From positions 23,472-87,471 of IMG/VR virus record IMGVR_UViG_3300032223_002658: 64,000 bases of DNA, one strand, 5' to 3'. The position numbers and the translations under genes are program-made. The notes below the pieces were generated by a model that ran no database searches, was not told where the DNA came from, and worked only from the letters and a program-made list of their open reading frames with translations. Below, in pieces: positions 33,475 through 42,091 of this stretch (its first letter is position 1; each line of letters starts with the position of its first letter). Source of the stretch: a virus.

Positions 33475-34370
33475 ATGTTTCCTTTTATTGACTTAATTGC
33501 TGCAACCAAAGCATTATATGAGTTAATGCTGTGGATTGGATTTGATAAATCAGATATACCAAATGAGCAAGCACCAACATTTTCATTTACTATAAGTCTG
33601 CAGCCACACATTGCCGCTTCAACAACTGTTCTAGCTGATGCCTCTTTCCAGTTTGGCATATGCACAAAATACTTAGATGAATTCATTGCAAACGCAACTT
33701 GATCTGGAGTTGCAACGCCAAGATAGTTATCTGCATTAATAAGATCTATATTTCCACGACCAATAAATTTTACATTATCGCCAAATATATTTTGTATTTC
33801 AACAACACCTTTAGCTTCAGTGATAGCTCCAACATAAAGAACATTTATTGGGCGCTCAAGATTGGCATTATTGAATATCTCGTTATTTATTTTTTGAAAA
33901 TATATGAATGATCTTGGTATTTCAAATTTTGCAAATTTGTTCCATTCACTCAAGTGAAGTGGACTTAAAAATATATTGAATGCAGCTCCAGCCATCATCG
34001 TAGCTGTTATAGTTATTAAAGGATTATCTTCGTATCTTTCCTTTGCATCAATATTCCATCCACCATATTCATGTGGCGTTGCTCCAGTATAAGCGCACTC
34101 AGCAACTATATATGGTTTTCTAGAATCAATAAATCTTCTCTGTTGTCCAATATCAAACCACTTTGAGCCATTTGGATCATTGAAGACGTCAAAATAAACA
34201 TTAAGATCAGAATCATCTGGATCAATAAAAACATCAGTCGGTGTTATTACATTAACATAATATCCTGCGGCTTTTAAAGCCTCAATAACATCTTGACCTG
34301 TTGTATGACCACCACTCAAAAATGAATCATTTGAAAGCGGACTGACTATTGTATAGTAATTTGCTATCAC
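33471..34370 (-). CDS. Glycosyltransferase-like protein (GT-B)
   Basis: A 299-residue protein. INVLYVGAITEAKGVVEIQN near residue 180 is the start of a GT-B C-terminal domain. HMPNWKEASARTVVEAAMCG then CRLIVNENVGACS provide the nucleotide-sugar binding region. The start is GTG at 34370 with no good Shine-Dalgarno. It precedes the bifunctional methyltransferase in one unit. The N-terminal half lacks the typical start, so the fold assignment is stronger for the C-terminal half. Confidence 0.75.
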   Translation of the reverse strand: MIANYYTIVSPLSNDSFLSGGHTTGQDVIEALKAAGYYVNVITPTDVFIDPDDSDLNVYFDVFNDPNGSKWFDIGQQRRFIDSRKPYIVAECAYTGATPHEYGGWNIDAKERYEDNPLITITATMMAGAAFNIFLSPLHLSEWNKFAKFEIPRSFIYFQKINNEIFNNANLERPINVLYVGAITEAKGVVEIQNIFGDNVKFIGRGNIDLINADNYLGVATPDQVAFAMNSSKYFVHMPNWKEASARTVVEAAMCGCRLIVNENVGACSFGISDLSNPIHSINSYNALVAAIKSIKGNI

Positions 34371-34392
34371 AGTTTAGTATAGCATAAACTGA

Positions 34393-35370
34393 TTATTTAC
34401 CACAAGAGTCTTGTGCTTGTTTAATTTTTTCTTTTGCGCAGGAAACAAGTATTGAAGCAAGCCATTCATCAGAACTTGACATTATTATTCCACCAGATGA
34501 TAGGATCATACATGGTCTCTTTGAGTCTTGAGAATTAGCCCACTCTAATAAACACTGCTCCATTGCTGCTGCAAGCTTTACCTTTGCTATTGATGGACTA
34601 CCAAAGCCAAGAGCGCCACAAATTTCGCTGAACAAGTTTGATGCATTAGCATTAGCTATATTAGCTATTCTTACTTTTATATATTCTGGCACATATTTAG
34701 CAATGAACTTTTGATTATCTATAGCTCTTTCAATTATATCTGTTGCTATTTTAGGATCTACTATAGTTGGGTCTGTTAAAACACTTGGTGGCTTTGGAAG
34801 TCTTGATATCATGTTTTTTAATCTTACAGCTATTTGTACTCTTTCAGTTAAAGTGTTTCCACCATCCCTAGCCTTATTGCAATCATAAATATACAAACCA
34901 AATTTATTTGAGCTTTTATCAACAAATGGATCGTTTGCTGAGAAAATTTTATTATGCTCTTCTCTGTAAGAGACGAAATCATCATTTTGATTTAGTTCTT
35001 TCAACCATTCGTTTAAATATTCATCTATGAATGAACCAATTTTTGAATCCGATAAATTTAGTCCACCACAATAGGGGTTGTTTTGTGAAAAATCTGTTAT
35101 GCCTTTTTGTATCTTTTCTCTTATTGGGCCTTCTCTTAATGCTTTAGTGCTTGTTGGTATCTTTGAATTTAAATATGTGCAATACTCACATATTTTTTGT
35201 TGTATAATAGATAATGATCCTTGCATGCATGGCTGCATGTCTATGGGTAATGTTTCAACTGGAACTTGATTACCACCAAATCCACCACCAGTATCATGAA
35301 TAGTTGTTCCTGGAGATAGTTTAACACCAAGAACAAATCTAAGTTTTTTTAATTTATCTGTATACTTCAA
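34393..35370 (-). CDS. Helical Cys-containing virion-like protein
   Basis: A 325-residue protein. It starts MKYTDKLKKLRFVLGVKLSP and has a Gly-rich linker, then PCMQGSLSIIQQKICEYCTY. The rest is helical with NANASNLFSEICGALGFG and a C-terminal CAKEKIKQAQDSCGK. It overlaps the next gene by 17 bases and belongs to the unit running 38589 to 34393. Virion role inferred from context. Confidence 0.65.
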   Translation of the reverse strand: MKYTDKLKKLRFVLGVKLSPGTTIHDTGGGFGGNQVPVETLPIDMQPCMQGSLSIIQQKICEYCTYLNSKIPTSTKALREGPIREKIQKGITDFSQNNPYCGGLNLSDSKIGSFIDEYLNEWLKELNQNDDFVSYREEHNKIFSANDPFVDKSSNKFGLYIYDCNKARDGGNTLTERVQIAVRLKNMISRLPKPPSVLTDPTIVDPKIATDIIERAIDNQKFIAKYVPEYIKVRIANIANANASNLFSEICGALGFGSPSIAKVKLAAAMEQCLLEWANSQDSKRPCMILSSGGIIMSSSDEWLASILVSCAKEKIKQAQDSCGK

Positions 35371-36838
35371 ATGAGCACCCCTGATTTTGTACCCAGTCTA
35401 CATTGCATCCTCTAGAAACTAGATCTTCCATTATTTTTACTATTTGTGCTGGTTCTTTTGGCATTGGGTGATCGCTTCCTCCCCAGCCACCAGTATTCAT
35501 ATTGTAAAATACCATACAATTCCAGCATTTACCATTTGATGGTTGATATCCACCATTTGTATTTGCTCTAGCCATAATAACATAAGTTCCATAGCATGGA
35601 TCTTGTGGGCTTAAATAATTTCTGCTAAGAATTGGACCTGTGCATGGACCACCATTTTTTGGAATACCTGTAAGTTTTTCACACGCAACTTTAGGGTTGT
35701 ATGCTGTCTTAAGCCAAGATGGTTCATTAGCTGCATCTGGAACGTCACCATTTGAATTAACGTGATCAAATGCTTTATTGATATTTTCACAGAAGCTATT
35801 TTCACATTCAACATTTCCAGGGTATTCATCGCTTTTTATAACAGGTTTTGTAAAAATGGCGTAATCTTGATCATTTTTACATATTTGTCTAGCTAAGCAC
35901 GCAAGAGCAAGTCGTCTCTCTGTTCCTGCTATTCCAGCATCATATGGTCCTTGTCTTTCAAGAGCTGTTCCATTACAAATATTTGACTCAAAACAGTCTG
36001 GAAAATGCGCCTTGATCCACTCTATGAATTTTGGATTCATGATGGTATTTCGTTCAGAATACCCTCTCCATATACCGCCATCATATGGAGGACCTTTCAT
36101 TCCAGGAATTACGTGACCATTTGGGCATGGAGTATCATACCCATAGTCACTATCATTAGAATGTGGGCATGGTACAAGATTTCGTGTGTCAGCATATATT
36201 GTTATGAATGGATATGGAATATCAGTTGGCTCTCCAAGTTTTCCTTGAACAAGAGTTCCACATATATATATACCTTCCCATGGCATTGGTTTTCCAGTAA
36301 CTGGATCATTGACCGCAAATTGTGGATATTTTTTTGCGATCATTTTTTCGTTCATTCTATCGGAATATGGTCTTAATTTATCTTTAAGAGATGGATGCCA
36401 ACCAAGGTATGGATCACCACATGTATTTCCACCACCAACAGAAAAAGTTCCACCATTTGGATCTCTTTCAACCCAAGGCCATGGTTGTGGAAATCGTAAA
36501 CAAGATTTATCATCAGATGCTGTAGTCTTTATTTCCTTTTCAGATGGCGTATTTTCTATACGATCATATTTAGAAACGAAAACATCTGGCTGTTCCACGC
36601 ATTTTGAAGTTGCACCAATAACCCCACCGATTGCTGAGCAATATTCAGTTGCCATTGCTTCCATGCATTGACCAGGAATTATTGGTTTACCATCAGATCC
36701 TTTGAAAGGCATTATGGTGCATGATTTAAAATCAAGTGGAGAAAAACTGCCGCCTTGATAAGCGACAGTTTTTAGATCAAATGATTTGGATAATTTATCT
36801 CGTAAGATGCGTTCTAGCTTTGAAATTTGATTGGACAT
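35354..36838 (-). CDS. Cys-rich virion-like protein
   Basis: A 494-residue protein. The N terminus (MSNQISKLERILRDKLSKSF) is amphipathic. The body has many Cys, Pro, Gly and Trp: TEYCSAIGGVIGATSKC, CLRFPQPWPWVERDPNGG, PCPHSNDSDYGYDTPCPNG, KCWNCMVFYNMNTGGWGG. It resembles large secreted disulfide-rich proteins rather than enzymes. No family recognised. It is flanked by proteins of the same style, suggesting one structural or ejected cluster. Confidence 0.65.
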   Translation of the reverse strand: MSNQISKLERILRDKLSKSFDLKTVAYQGGSFSPLDFKSCTIMPFKGSDGKPIIPGQCMEAMATEYCSAIGGVIGATSKCVEQPDVFVSKYDRIENTPSEKEIKTTASDDKSCLRFPQPWPWVERDPNGGTFSVGGGNTCGDPYLGWHPSLKDKLRPYSDRMNEKMIAKKYPQFAVNDPVTGKPMPWEGIYICGTLVQGKLGEPTDIPYPFITIYADTRNLVPCPHSNDSDYGYDTPCPNGHVIPGMKGPPYDGGIWRGYSERNTIMNPKFIEWIKAHFPDCFESNICNGTALERQGPYDAGIAGTERRLALACLARQICKNDQDYAIFTKPVIKSDEYPGNVECENSFCENINKAFDHVNSNGDVPDAANEPSWLKTAYNPKVACEKLTGIPKNGGPCTGPILSRNYLSPQDPCYGTYVIMARANTNGGYQPSNGKCWNCMVFYNMNTGGWGGSDHPMPKEPAQIVKIMEDLVSRGCNVDWVQNQGCSFEVYR

Positions 36839-36846
36839 AAATCATT

Positions 36847-37194
36847 TTATTGTGCTGGCGGTGTTGCGCTCATTTCTTGTGATGGAGCAGCTGTTTCTGT
36901 TGTCTGATTTGCAGCTGTTCCACAATTATCTCCACCAATTTGACCACATGTTTTATTTGCATAAAAAGTGCCACCTTGACTTTCACAAGCATCTTTCATA
37001 AGATTATCAAGACATTGGTTTGAACCAAAACCGCCACCGGGAAGACAGCATGCGCCAACGTTGTCCGGAGGACAATCACCAGGAGTACCCTCGCAGTCTG
37101 TTATATCTTTAACAGCCCATTTTACCTTTGGTTGTGTTTGTGGTGATACAGCCTGTTCAAGAGCCAAAATTAAGTTTTTTAGTGTTTTTGACAT
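36847..37194 (-). CDS. GACC-type Cys-rich small protein
   Basis: A 115-residue protein with GACCLPGGGFGSNQCLDNLM, then KDACESQGGTFYANKTCGQI. This is the same disulfide motif as the gene at 6887 and is common in secreted proteins of planctomycetes and other bacteria. The N terminus (MSKTLKNLILALEQAVSPQ) is the tag-like amphipathic segment. AGGAG lies before the ATG. Confidence 0.7.
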   Translation of the reverse strand: MSKTLKNLILALEQAVSPQTQPKVKWAVKDITDCEGTPGDCPPDNVGACCLPGGGFGSNQCLDNLMKDACESQGGTFYANKTCGQIGGDNCGTAANQTTETAAPSQEMSATPPAQ

Positions 37195-37215
37195 TTTTTA
37201 TTCTCCTACTATAGT

Positions 37216-37854
37216 TTAGGTATTTCTTTGATTTATGTAATTTTCTGTTCTAGTTCCTGGGATTACTCTTCTTGCTTTAACGCTAAAAACAACACCTGAT
37301 GCCTGATCTGGAGTTCCAGTGAAAACTAAACCAACAGCTTGGCCTTTAGAAACATATCTAGCAGAATCAGAAATTATAGCACCAGTTGTGACAACGTGGT
37401 CAGATAAAGTACCTGTTGCAAGATTCATGGATGCTGTTATAGCAGTTCCACCAGCAAAACCAGTACCGCTATTAGCTTTATATAGTGTTGCTGTCAAAGC
37501 TCCAATATTAACACTGCCTGTTCTGAATTTAATTGAATCAATCCAGTAATCGTGTTCTGCAATAAACAAACCACCATTACCAGTCTTGCATTCTGTTTCA
37601 GAGTTAAACTTATTTGTAAAGATATCGTAGTTATCATCAACTAGTGATAGTCTTGTTGCGATTGTATCGCCAGGACCAGCGGTTGATGAAACCTGTAGTT
37701 TCTTTGGACCTTTAAATGTAGTTAATGCTTTTGATGGCTGTGTTTGAAATATACCAACTTGTTCTATTGGATTAGCAACTGATAGATCGCCAACACGACC
37801 ACCATGCTTTAGAACACTTTTGTTGTTGTTTGGTGAATTTAAATTTGTGCTCAT
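37216..37854 (-). CDS. Virion structural-like protein
   Basis: A 212-residue protein. The middle is beta-rich (YWIDSIKFRTGSVNIGALTA and SKGQAVGLVFTGTPDQASGV), close to phage surface-decoration patterns. It lacks cysteines other than one near residue 90. It sits two genes into the unit that begins at 38589. A capsid decoration or tail role is inferred. Confidence 0.65.
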   Translation of the reverse strand: MSTNLNSPNNNKSVLKHGGRVGDLSVANPIEQVGIFQTQPSKALTTFKGPKKLQVSSTAGPGDTIATRLSLVDDNYDIFTNKFNSETECKTGNGGLFIAEHDYWIDSIKFRTGSVNIGALTATLYKANSGTGFAGGTAITASMNLATGTLSDHVVTTGAIISDSARYVSKGQAVGLVFTGTPDQASGVVFSVKARRVIPGTRTENYINQRNT

Positions 37855-37863
37855 TTTTTACCT

Positions 37864-38589
37864 TTATCCGTTGATATTTCTTGTAAGAGATGATGATTCT
37901 GCAATTATCATTACTTTTGGATTTGCTGAAGCAGAAAGCTTTGTGTAGTATGTCAAACCTTTATTGTTTGAATAGCTTCTCAAGCCTGGAGCAATATCAT
38001 CATTTGTTGCACCATCAGTAGCTTGAACTGTGTTCGCTGTAATTTCAGCGTTTGAGTCTCTTGAGTTCAAAAGTCTGATGTTTGAACCATTTACTTCAAG
38101 AACTCTACCATACAAATCTATCCATTTTGTGGCAGCAGTAGTTTTATCAAGTTCACCAAGGGCATATGTCTTAACAAGACTGTAAGTCTTTGTGCCACCA
38201 AATTTTGCAAGACCAGCAATACCAGCTAGTGGTTTAGCTGAAACTAATGCTGAATCGCCCGCATTCTTTCTAAACTGTGTTACGGCAAAACCAGAGTTAA
38301 CGGCGCCAAATCCAGTTACAGAGCCACCACCGTTTGTAGCAAAACCTTTTGCCACATATGGTGTGGTTATTGGGTTGTATGTTGATGGAGAAGATATCTG
38401 AGATTTTACGCTACCAAGATTTGTGTTATTTGGAAGATTATCAAAAAATCTTGTACCAGCGCCGTCAGATGAGCCAGAAACACGTTTAATGTTAACTGCG
38501 TTATTTGACTGGAAATTTTTTGCTACGCCCTGACCAACAGCTGTGCCGCCGTTTGTTTTAATAACTCTACTAGTGTGCATTGATGGCAT
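37864..38589 (-). CDS. Virion structural-like protein
   Basis: A 241-residue Ser/Gly/Asn/Thr-rich protein. It starts MPSMHTSRVIKTNGGTAVGQ and has TKWIDLYGRVLEVNGSNIRL, suggesting a small beta domain near residue 165. A good ribosome binding site (AGAGGTAA) precedes the start. A GTGTATTT motif lies 19 bases upstream. Likely a virion protein. No known family. Confidence 0.65.
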   Translation of the reverse strand: MPSMHTSRVIKTNGGTAVGQGVAKNFQSNNAVNIKRVSGSSDGAGTRFFDNLPNNTNLGSVKSQISSPSTYNPITTPYVAKGFATNGGGSVTGFGAVNSGFAVTQFRKNAGDSALVSAKPLAGIAGLAKFGGTKTYSLVKTYALGELDKTTAATKWIDLYGRVLEVNGSNIRLLNSRDSNAEITANTVQATDGATNDDIAPGLRSYSNNKGLTYYTKLSASANPKVMIIAESSSLTRNING

Positions 38590-38608
38590 GTTTTTTTACC
38601 TCTAAATA

Positions 38609-38616
38609 AAATACAC
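38609..38616 (-). promoter_or_regulatory. AGTGTATTT motif upstream of the virion unit
   Basis: GTGTATTT on the minus strand ends 19 bases before ATG 38589, so this unit has a normal leader with AGAGGT. Confidence 0.5.
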
Positions 38617-38630
38617 TAGTTTGACTTTTA

Positions 38631-39308
38631 CTACAATTTGTCGTTGAGTATCTTAGATAAACCAGAAGATGGTGTTCCAACTCTTGTGTAGCCCATGTCA
38701 AATATGTTTTCTATCAAAGTTAACTTTGGTGGCAGTGATCCAAAATATTCGTAATTTTCAAAACCAGATATCTTGCAAATTTTTGCGGTTTCTCTTAAAA
38801 CTTTAGTATCTTTTGGATTTGACAAAAATCCAGAAAAAACAAGAATGATGTCATCATAAGCAGCAACTACGCTGAGTATTTTTGACAAGTGCTCTTCTGA
38901 TTTAATCCAAGAAAATTCTAACGCTACGCGTTTTTCAATTGTTGAAAGATCTGAAAGCTCAGATAAAAACTCTCTAATTTTTTCATAACTTCCACTTTCA
39001 ACATCATATTTATCAAGGCTTATTATTGTACCCATCGCCCTGCTAGACATAACAGAAAAGGTCTTAACTAAACAGTCAAGAGAGCTGTCTTTGTTAAGAC
39101 CTTGATATGGGTAGTTTATTGCAATGATTAGTTTATTTTTATTAGAAAGTCCTGGTTCAAATAAATTAATTGAAGCAGTATCTATAACACATGCATAAAA
39201 TCCATGCTCATTAATAAATGCGTGATCATAAAACACGGCTGATCTATCATGTTTGATTGATAGTGATGTTATTATCAGCCTGTCTATTAATTCCTGCCTT
39301 TTCGTCAT
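38631..39308 (-). CDS. DeoC-fold-like protein without the aldolase active-site residues
   Basis: A 225-residue protein resembling a TIM-barrel of the deoxyribose-phosphate aldolase type. By eye: FYACVIDTASINLFEPG, KLIIAINYPYQG, KRVALEFSWIKSEEHLSKI, DIILVFSGFLSNP and YTRVGTPSSGLSKIL parallel DERA segments. The Schiff-base lysine and the second lysine are not at the expected positions, and the aspartate seems replaced. It may be a pseudoenzyme or a divergent aldolase. It overlaps ThyX by 62 bases, so the start is uncertain. Confidence 0.45.
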   Translation of the reverse strand: MTKRQELIDRLIITSLSIKHDRSAVFYDHAFINEHGFYACVIDTASINLFEPGLSNKNKLIIAINYPYQGLNKDSSLDCLVKTFSVMSSRAMGTIISLDKYDVESGSYEKIREFLSELSDLSTIEKRVALEFSWIKSEEHLSKILSVVAAYDDIILVFSGFLSNPKDTKVLRETAKICKISGFENYEYFGSLPPKLTLIENIFDMGYTRVGTPSSGLSKILNDKL

Positions 39309-40011
39309 TCACAAGAGCCTTCCAAGAAGATGGGAAATATTGTTTAATTATTATCCCAATTGCCGCAGCATACTGCTGAACTTCCCACTGTGCATGCGAG
39401 TCAGCTCTTTGATGATATACACGGGCATATGCAGCAAGCGAACCCGTCCACCACCATTCAGTATAGGTGGATTGTGGCAATATTGATCTTGCTTGTTCTG
39501 GAGCAACACCATTTTTAATAAGCTCATTGTATGTGTGCAGAGCTTCTTTTAAAGACATTGCATATATTCTAGTGCAAGTATTATAAGAATCATCTATTGG
39601 CATTGGTCCACCAGAACCTTGCTTCATACTTTTCTCTGGTGCTGATCTCCAAATTGGACTATAAAAACAAGGTTCATCAGTAACATATCTCCTAGATACC
39701 TCATTCTCAGTAAATCCAACCTTATGCTTGAACAGTTGAGTTCTTACAAAGATAGGGGCTTTGATTCTAAGAGTTATTTGCGGATGAGCAAAAGGAGTCC
39801 AGTGCTTATGCTTTGCCAAATAATGAATGAGTTTTTCATCACGATCTTGAAGCCTTTTATCTATTGGAACACCAGTCCATTTATAATCAGCATCCCAATC
39901 GCTTTCTTTGTTGAATGATACTCTTGCGGCATTAACAACTGTAAGATCATCACCCATGACATCAACTAAATCAACGCTTCCATGATCTAAAACTTTAACA
40001 CACTCTATCAT
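39247..40011 (-). CDS. thyX: Flavin-dependent thymidylate synthase ThyX
   Basis: A 254-residue protein. FKHKVGFTENEVSRRYV near residue 95 is the phage version of the ThyX signature (RHRxxSxNExSxRY with small changes). FAHPQITLRIKAPIFVRTQL and EVQQYAAAIGIIIKQYF also fit. It methylates dUMP to dTMP using FAD, NADPH and methylene-tetrahydrofolate. It receives dUMP from the dUTPase. The overlap with the next gene is unusually long. Confidence 0.93.
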   Translation of the reverse strand: MIECVKVLDHGSVDLVDVMGDDLTVVNAARVSFNKESDWDADYKWTGVPIDKRLQDRDEKLIHYLAKHKHWTPFAHPQITLRIKAPIFVRTQLFKHKVGFTENEVSRRYVTDEPCFYSPIWRSAPEKSMKQGSGGPMPIDDSYNTCTRIYAMSLKEALHTYNELIKNGVAPEQARSILPQSTYTEWWWTGSLAAYARVYHQRADSHAQWEVQQYAAAIGIIIKQYFPSSWKALVNDEKAGINRQADNNITINQT

Positions 40012-40445
40012 TTTGAATTTTCCAATGCCTTTCTAGAAACAAAATCTTTATATGTTTTGTTAAATGTTGCTTTTGTTCCAGCCTCATCAAATTGTTCTGC
40101 AATCACAACATTCATTCTATATGGGGACTTTACAAGTATCCTTTCAATTCCATCAATCGCGCCAATGATATTTATCATCTCAACTGTAATTGGATAGTTC
40201 ACAAAAACAATATATTCATTCGACTTCCTGAATGCACACTGTGGACTAAATAGTGGCAGTATTTCTCCATTTATTTCAATCGTTTTTGGAAAGCCAGACT
40301 CTTCGTCAAACTGCCCATCAAACAATTTCTTTGTGCTTGGATCATGGCATTTGCTGTATTCGCCAGTTGGTTCGTTGCATATTGGACAAAGTCTTTTTTC
40401 CCAGCGGATCTCGGGCTTTTTTGTCCAGTCTATATTTTTAATCAT
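40008..40445 (-). CDS. Zinc-binding hypothetical protein
   Basis: A 145-residue protein. CPICNEPTGEYSKCHDPS near residue 20 is a zinc-knuckle-like stretch. The C-terminal half (IVFVNYPITVEMINIIGAI) has an alternating strand/helix pattern. It overlaps ThyX and the next gene by one to four bases. Function unknown. Confidence 0.6.
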   Translation of the reverse strand: MIKNIDWTKKPEIRWEKRLCPICNEPTGEYSKCHDPSTKKLFDGQFDEESGFPKTIEINGEILPLFSPQCAFRKSNEYIVFVNYPITVEMINIIGAIDGIERILVKSPYRMNVVIAEQFDEAGTKATFNKTYKDFVSRKALENSK

Positions 40446-40702
40446 TAGAATCCAATCTCTATATCCATAGACATATCTGATTTATCGCTACAGTCTTTCT
40501 TGAAGTTCGGGTTGTTTCTTCTCCACAAATCTCCAGATGGACAAGTGCAGTAACAAAATTCCATGTGTGATGGATGAATAAGCAAATCATCCCAACAAGA
40601 ACACCAATGCCATCCAGAGTCAAGTTCTTCTTTAGTTAACTTTACTGGACCTGTGTGGAACATAAGATGATTCCATCTTTCATCAGACATTTCTTCAGTC
40701 AT
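40445..40702 (-). CDS. Small Cys-rich protein
   Basis: An 85-residue protein. It has GWHWCSCWDDLL and MEFCYCTCPSGDLW, which may bind a metal. It lies between the TAGT-type glycosyltransferase and a zinc-binding gene with four- and one-base overlaps. No family assigned. Confidence 0.6.
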   Translation of the reverse strand: MTEEMSDERWNHLMFHTGPVKLTKEELDSGWHWCSCWDDLLIHPSHMEFCYCTCPSGDLWRRNNPNFKKDCSDKSDMSMDIEIGF

Positions 40703-41862
40703 GTTTTGCTCTTCTTTCTGTAAAGTCTCATTCCATATTCATTATCAACAGCAGATGGAACAATACCATATTTGAATATAGGTTTATTATTTTTAAAATG
40801 AGTATAGTCTACATGATGATGCCATCTTCCAAATCTCCAAATTACATCAACAAGATCAGGATGCTGTTCTTTCAGAGAATTTGCAAATGCCCATCTGTTG
40901 TCATTTGTATTATAAACATTGTCTGTATTTCCACCTTTCATTGGTTTTTTACCTTTTGATCCAGCGGTAGTTCCTTTTTGCATAGTAAGCGCACAAAAAA
41001 CAGCAGTGCAATATCCATCTTTCAAAAGTCGCAAAGAAAGATCTGTATCTTCATTGTATCTTCCTCTCCAGCGATATGATAGACTTGTATCAAGCAAAAT
41101 GCAAGAATAAACTCTTGTATTAAAAATAACCGGGGAATGTGCAGTCCATCCAACTTTAACAAATCCACTGTGATGAGGACCTGCCATTGCTATATTTTCA
41201 TATCTGTCAACAAAATCTTCCATTGCATTGAAAAATCCTCCACCTCCAACCTGTATTCTTCTTGTGAGATTTGCTCTGCAAAACCAATGGATGTTATCAT
41301 CAACAACCCAATGTCGTTTGTGTTCTCTTTCTTTTGCCCAATCCCAAATGAAATTGCGCGCAGTAATAGAACCCTGACCTAGATCGTGAAATGGCATTAC
41401 AACGACTTTGTCTTCTCCAACAGCAGTTTTATACTTATCTTCCTCAGTTTCCTCCACGAAGAATTTATAATCTACTCCAAGACAATCTAATGCTTTTCCT
41501 GTGACTTGTACATCTGCTCTTCCTTTACTTGGAATGCAAACAGGGTATCTGGAATTTGTTTTTGGACCAAGGTATTTATATTCACCAGGATCTGGGCTTA
41601 TTTGCTGTGGAAACCAAATTGATTTTTGCTTTGAGCCACCATCAAGACCAACCTTATTGTAAAAAGCTCTTCTGTCTTCAGCTGTTAAAAAATTAACAAC
41701 TATTTGCGAGTAAGGTTTTATGCTTTCATTATTAAATGCTGGCATTCCCCACCAATGAGACTTCCAGTCAGGCTCAAGATCAAAAAGATCATCTTGAATT
41801 TTTTCTCTTGATGGTCTTTTTAAATCTTTTATATCTTCTTTATCTGCTTCTTGGTGTTCCAT
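40699..41862 (-). CDS. TET-associated-type glycosyltransferase (GT-A)
   Basis: A 387-residue enzyme. The N-terminal domain has SRYPVCIPSKGRADVQVTGK, then ITARNFIWDWAKEREHKRHW and VVDDNI, which supplies a DxD-like VDDN site. SYRWRGRYNEDTDLSLRLLK near residue 250 and FGRWHHHVDYTHF later match the GREB1/TAGT family, which glycosylates 5-hydroxymethylcytosine in phage DNA. Its proximity to ThyX fits a DNA-modification role. No TET/JBP dioxygenase is seen in this window, so the DNA role is inference. Confidence 0.7.
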   Translation of the reverse strand: MEHQEADKEDIKDLKRPSREKIQDDLFDLEPDWKSHWWGMPAFNNESIKPYSQIVVNFLTAEDRRAFYNKVGLDGGSKQKSIWFPQQISPDPGEYKYLGPKTNSRYPVCIPSKGRADVQVTGKALDCLGVDYKFFVEETEEDKYKTAVGEDKVVVMPFHDLGQGSITARNFIWDWAKEREHKRHWVVDDNIHWFCRANLTRRIQVGGGGFFNAMEDFVDRYENIAMAGPHHSGFVKVGWTAHSPVIFNTRVYSCILLDTSLSYRWRGRYNEDTDLSLRLLKDGYCTAVFCALTMQKGTTAGSKGKKPMKGGNTDNVYNTNDNRWAFANSLKEQHPDLVDVIWRFGRWHHHVDYTHFKNNKPIFKYGIVPSAVDNEYGMRLYRKKSKT

Positions 41863-41887
41863 TTAAGTGAATTTCTTTCGGAGTTTA

Positions 41888-42091
41888 TTAGCGGTTTTGT
41901 CGCACATTTTTCGCAGTTTCACCTAAGTGAAGAACCGCATCAGTAGTTGACATTGGATAATGCTTTGTTACTCTTCTTGCTCTTTGTCTAATATATGATG
42001 GAACTTTTGGTGTTGATTTTGGATTCATTAAATCATACAAAAAAAGTCTTGCGGATTCAATTGCCCGAATCATTTCTTCTGATGTTGTCAT
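41888..42091 (-). CDS. Small hypothetical protein
   Basis: A 67-residue basic, helical protein (IRQRARRVTKHYPMSTTDAV). It overlaps the next gene by about 35 bases. No domain recognised. Confidence 0.5.
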   Translation of the reverse strand: MTTSEEMIRAIESARLFLYDLMNPKSTPKVPSYIRQRARRVTKHYPMSTTDAVLHLGETAKNVRQNR

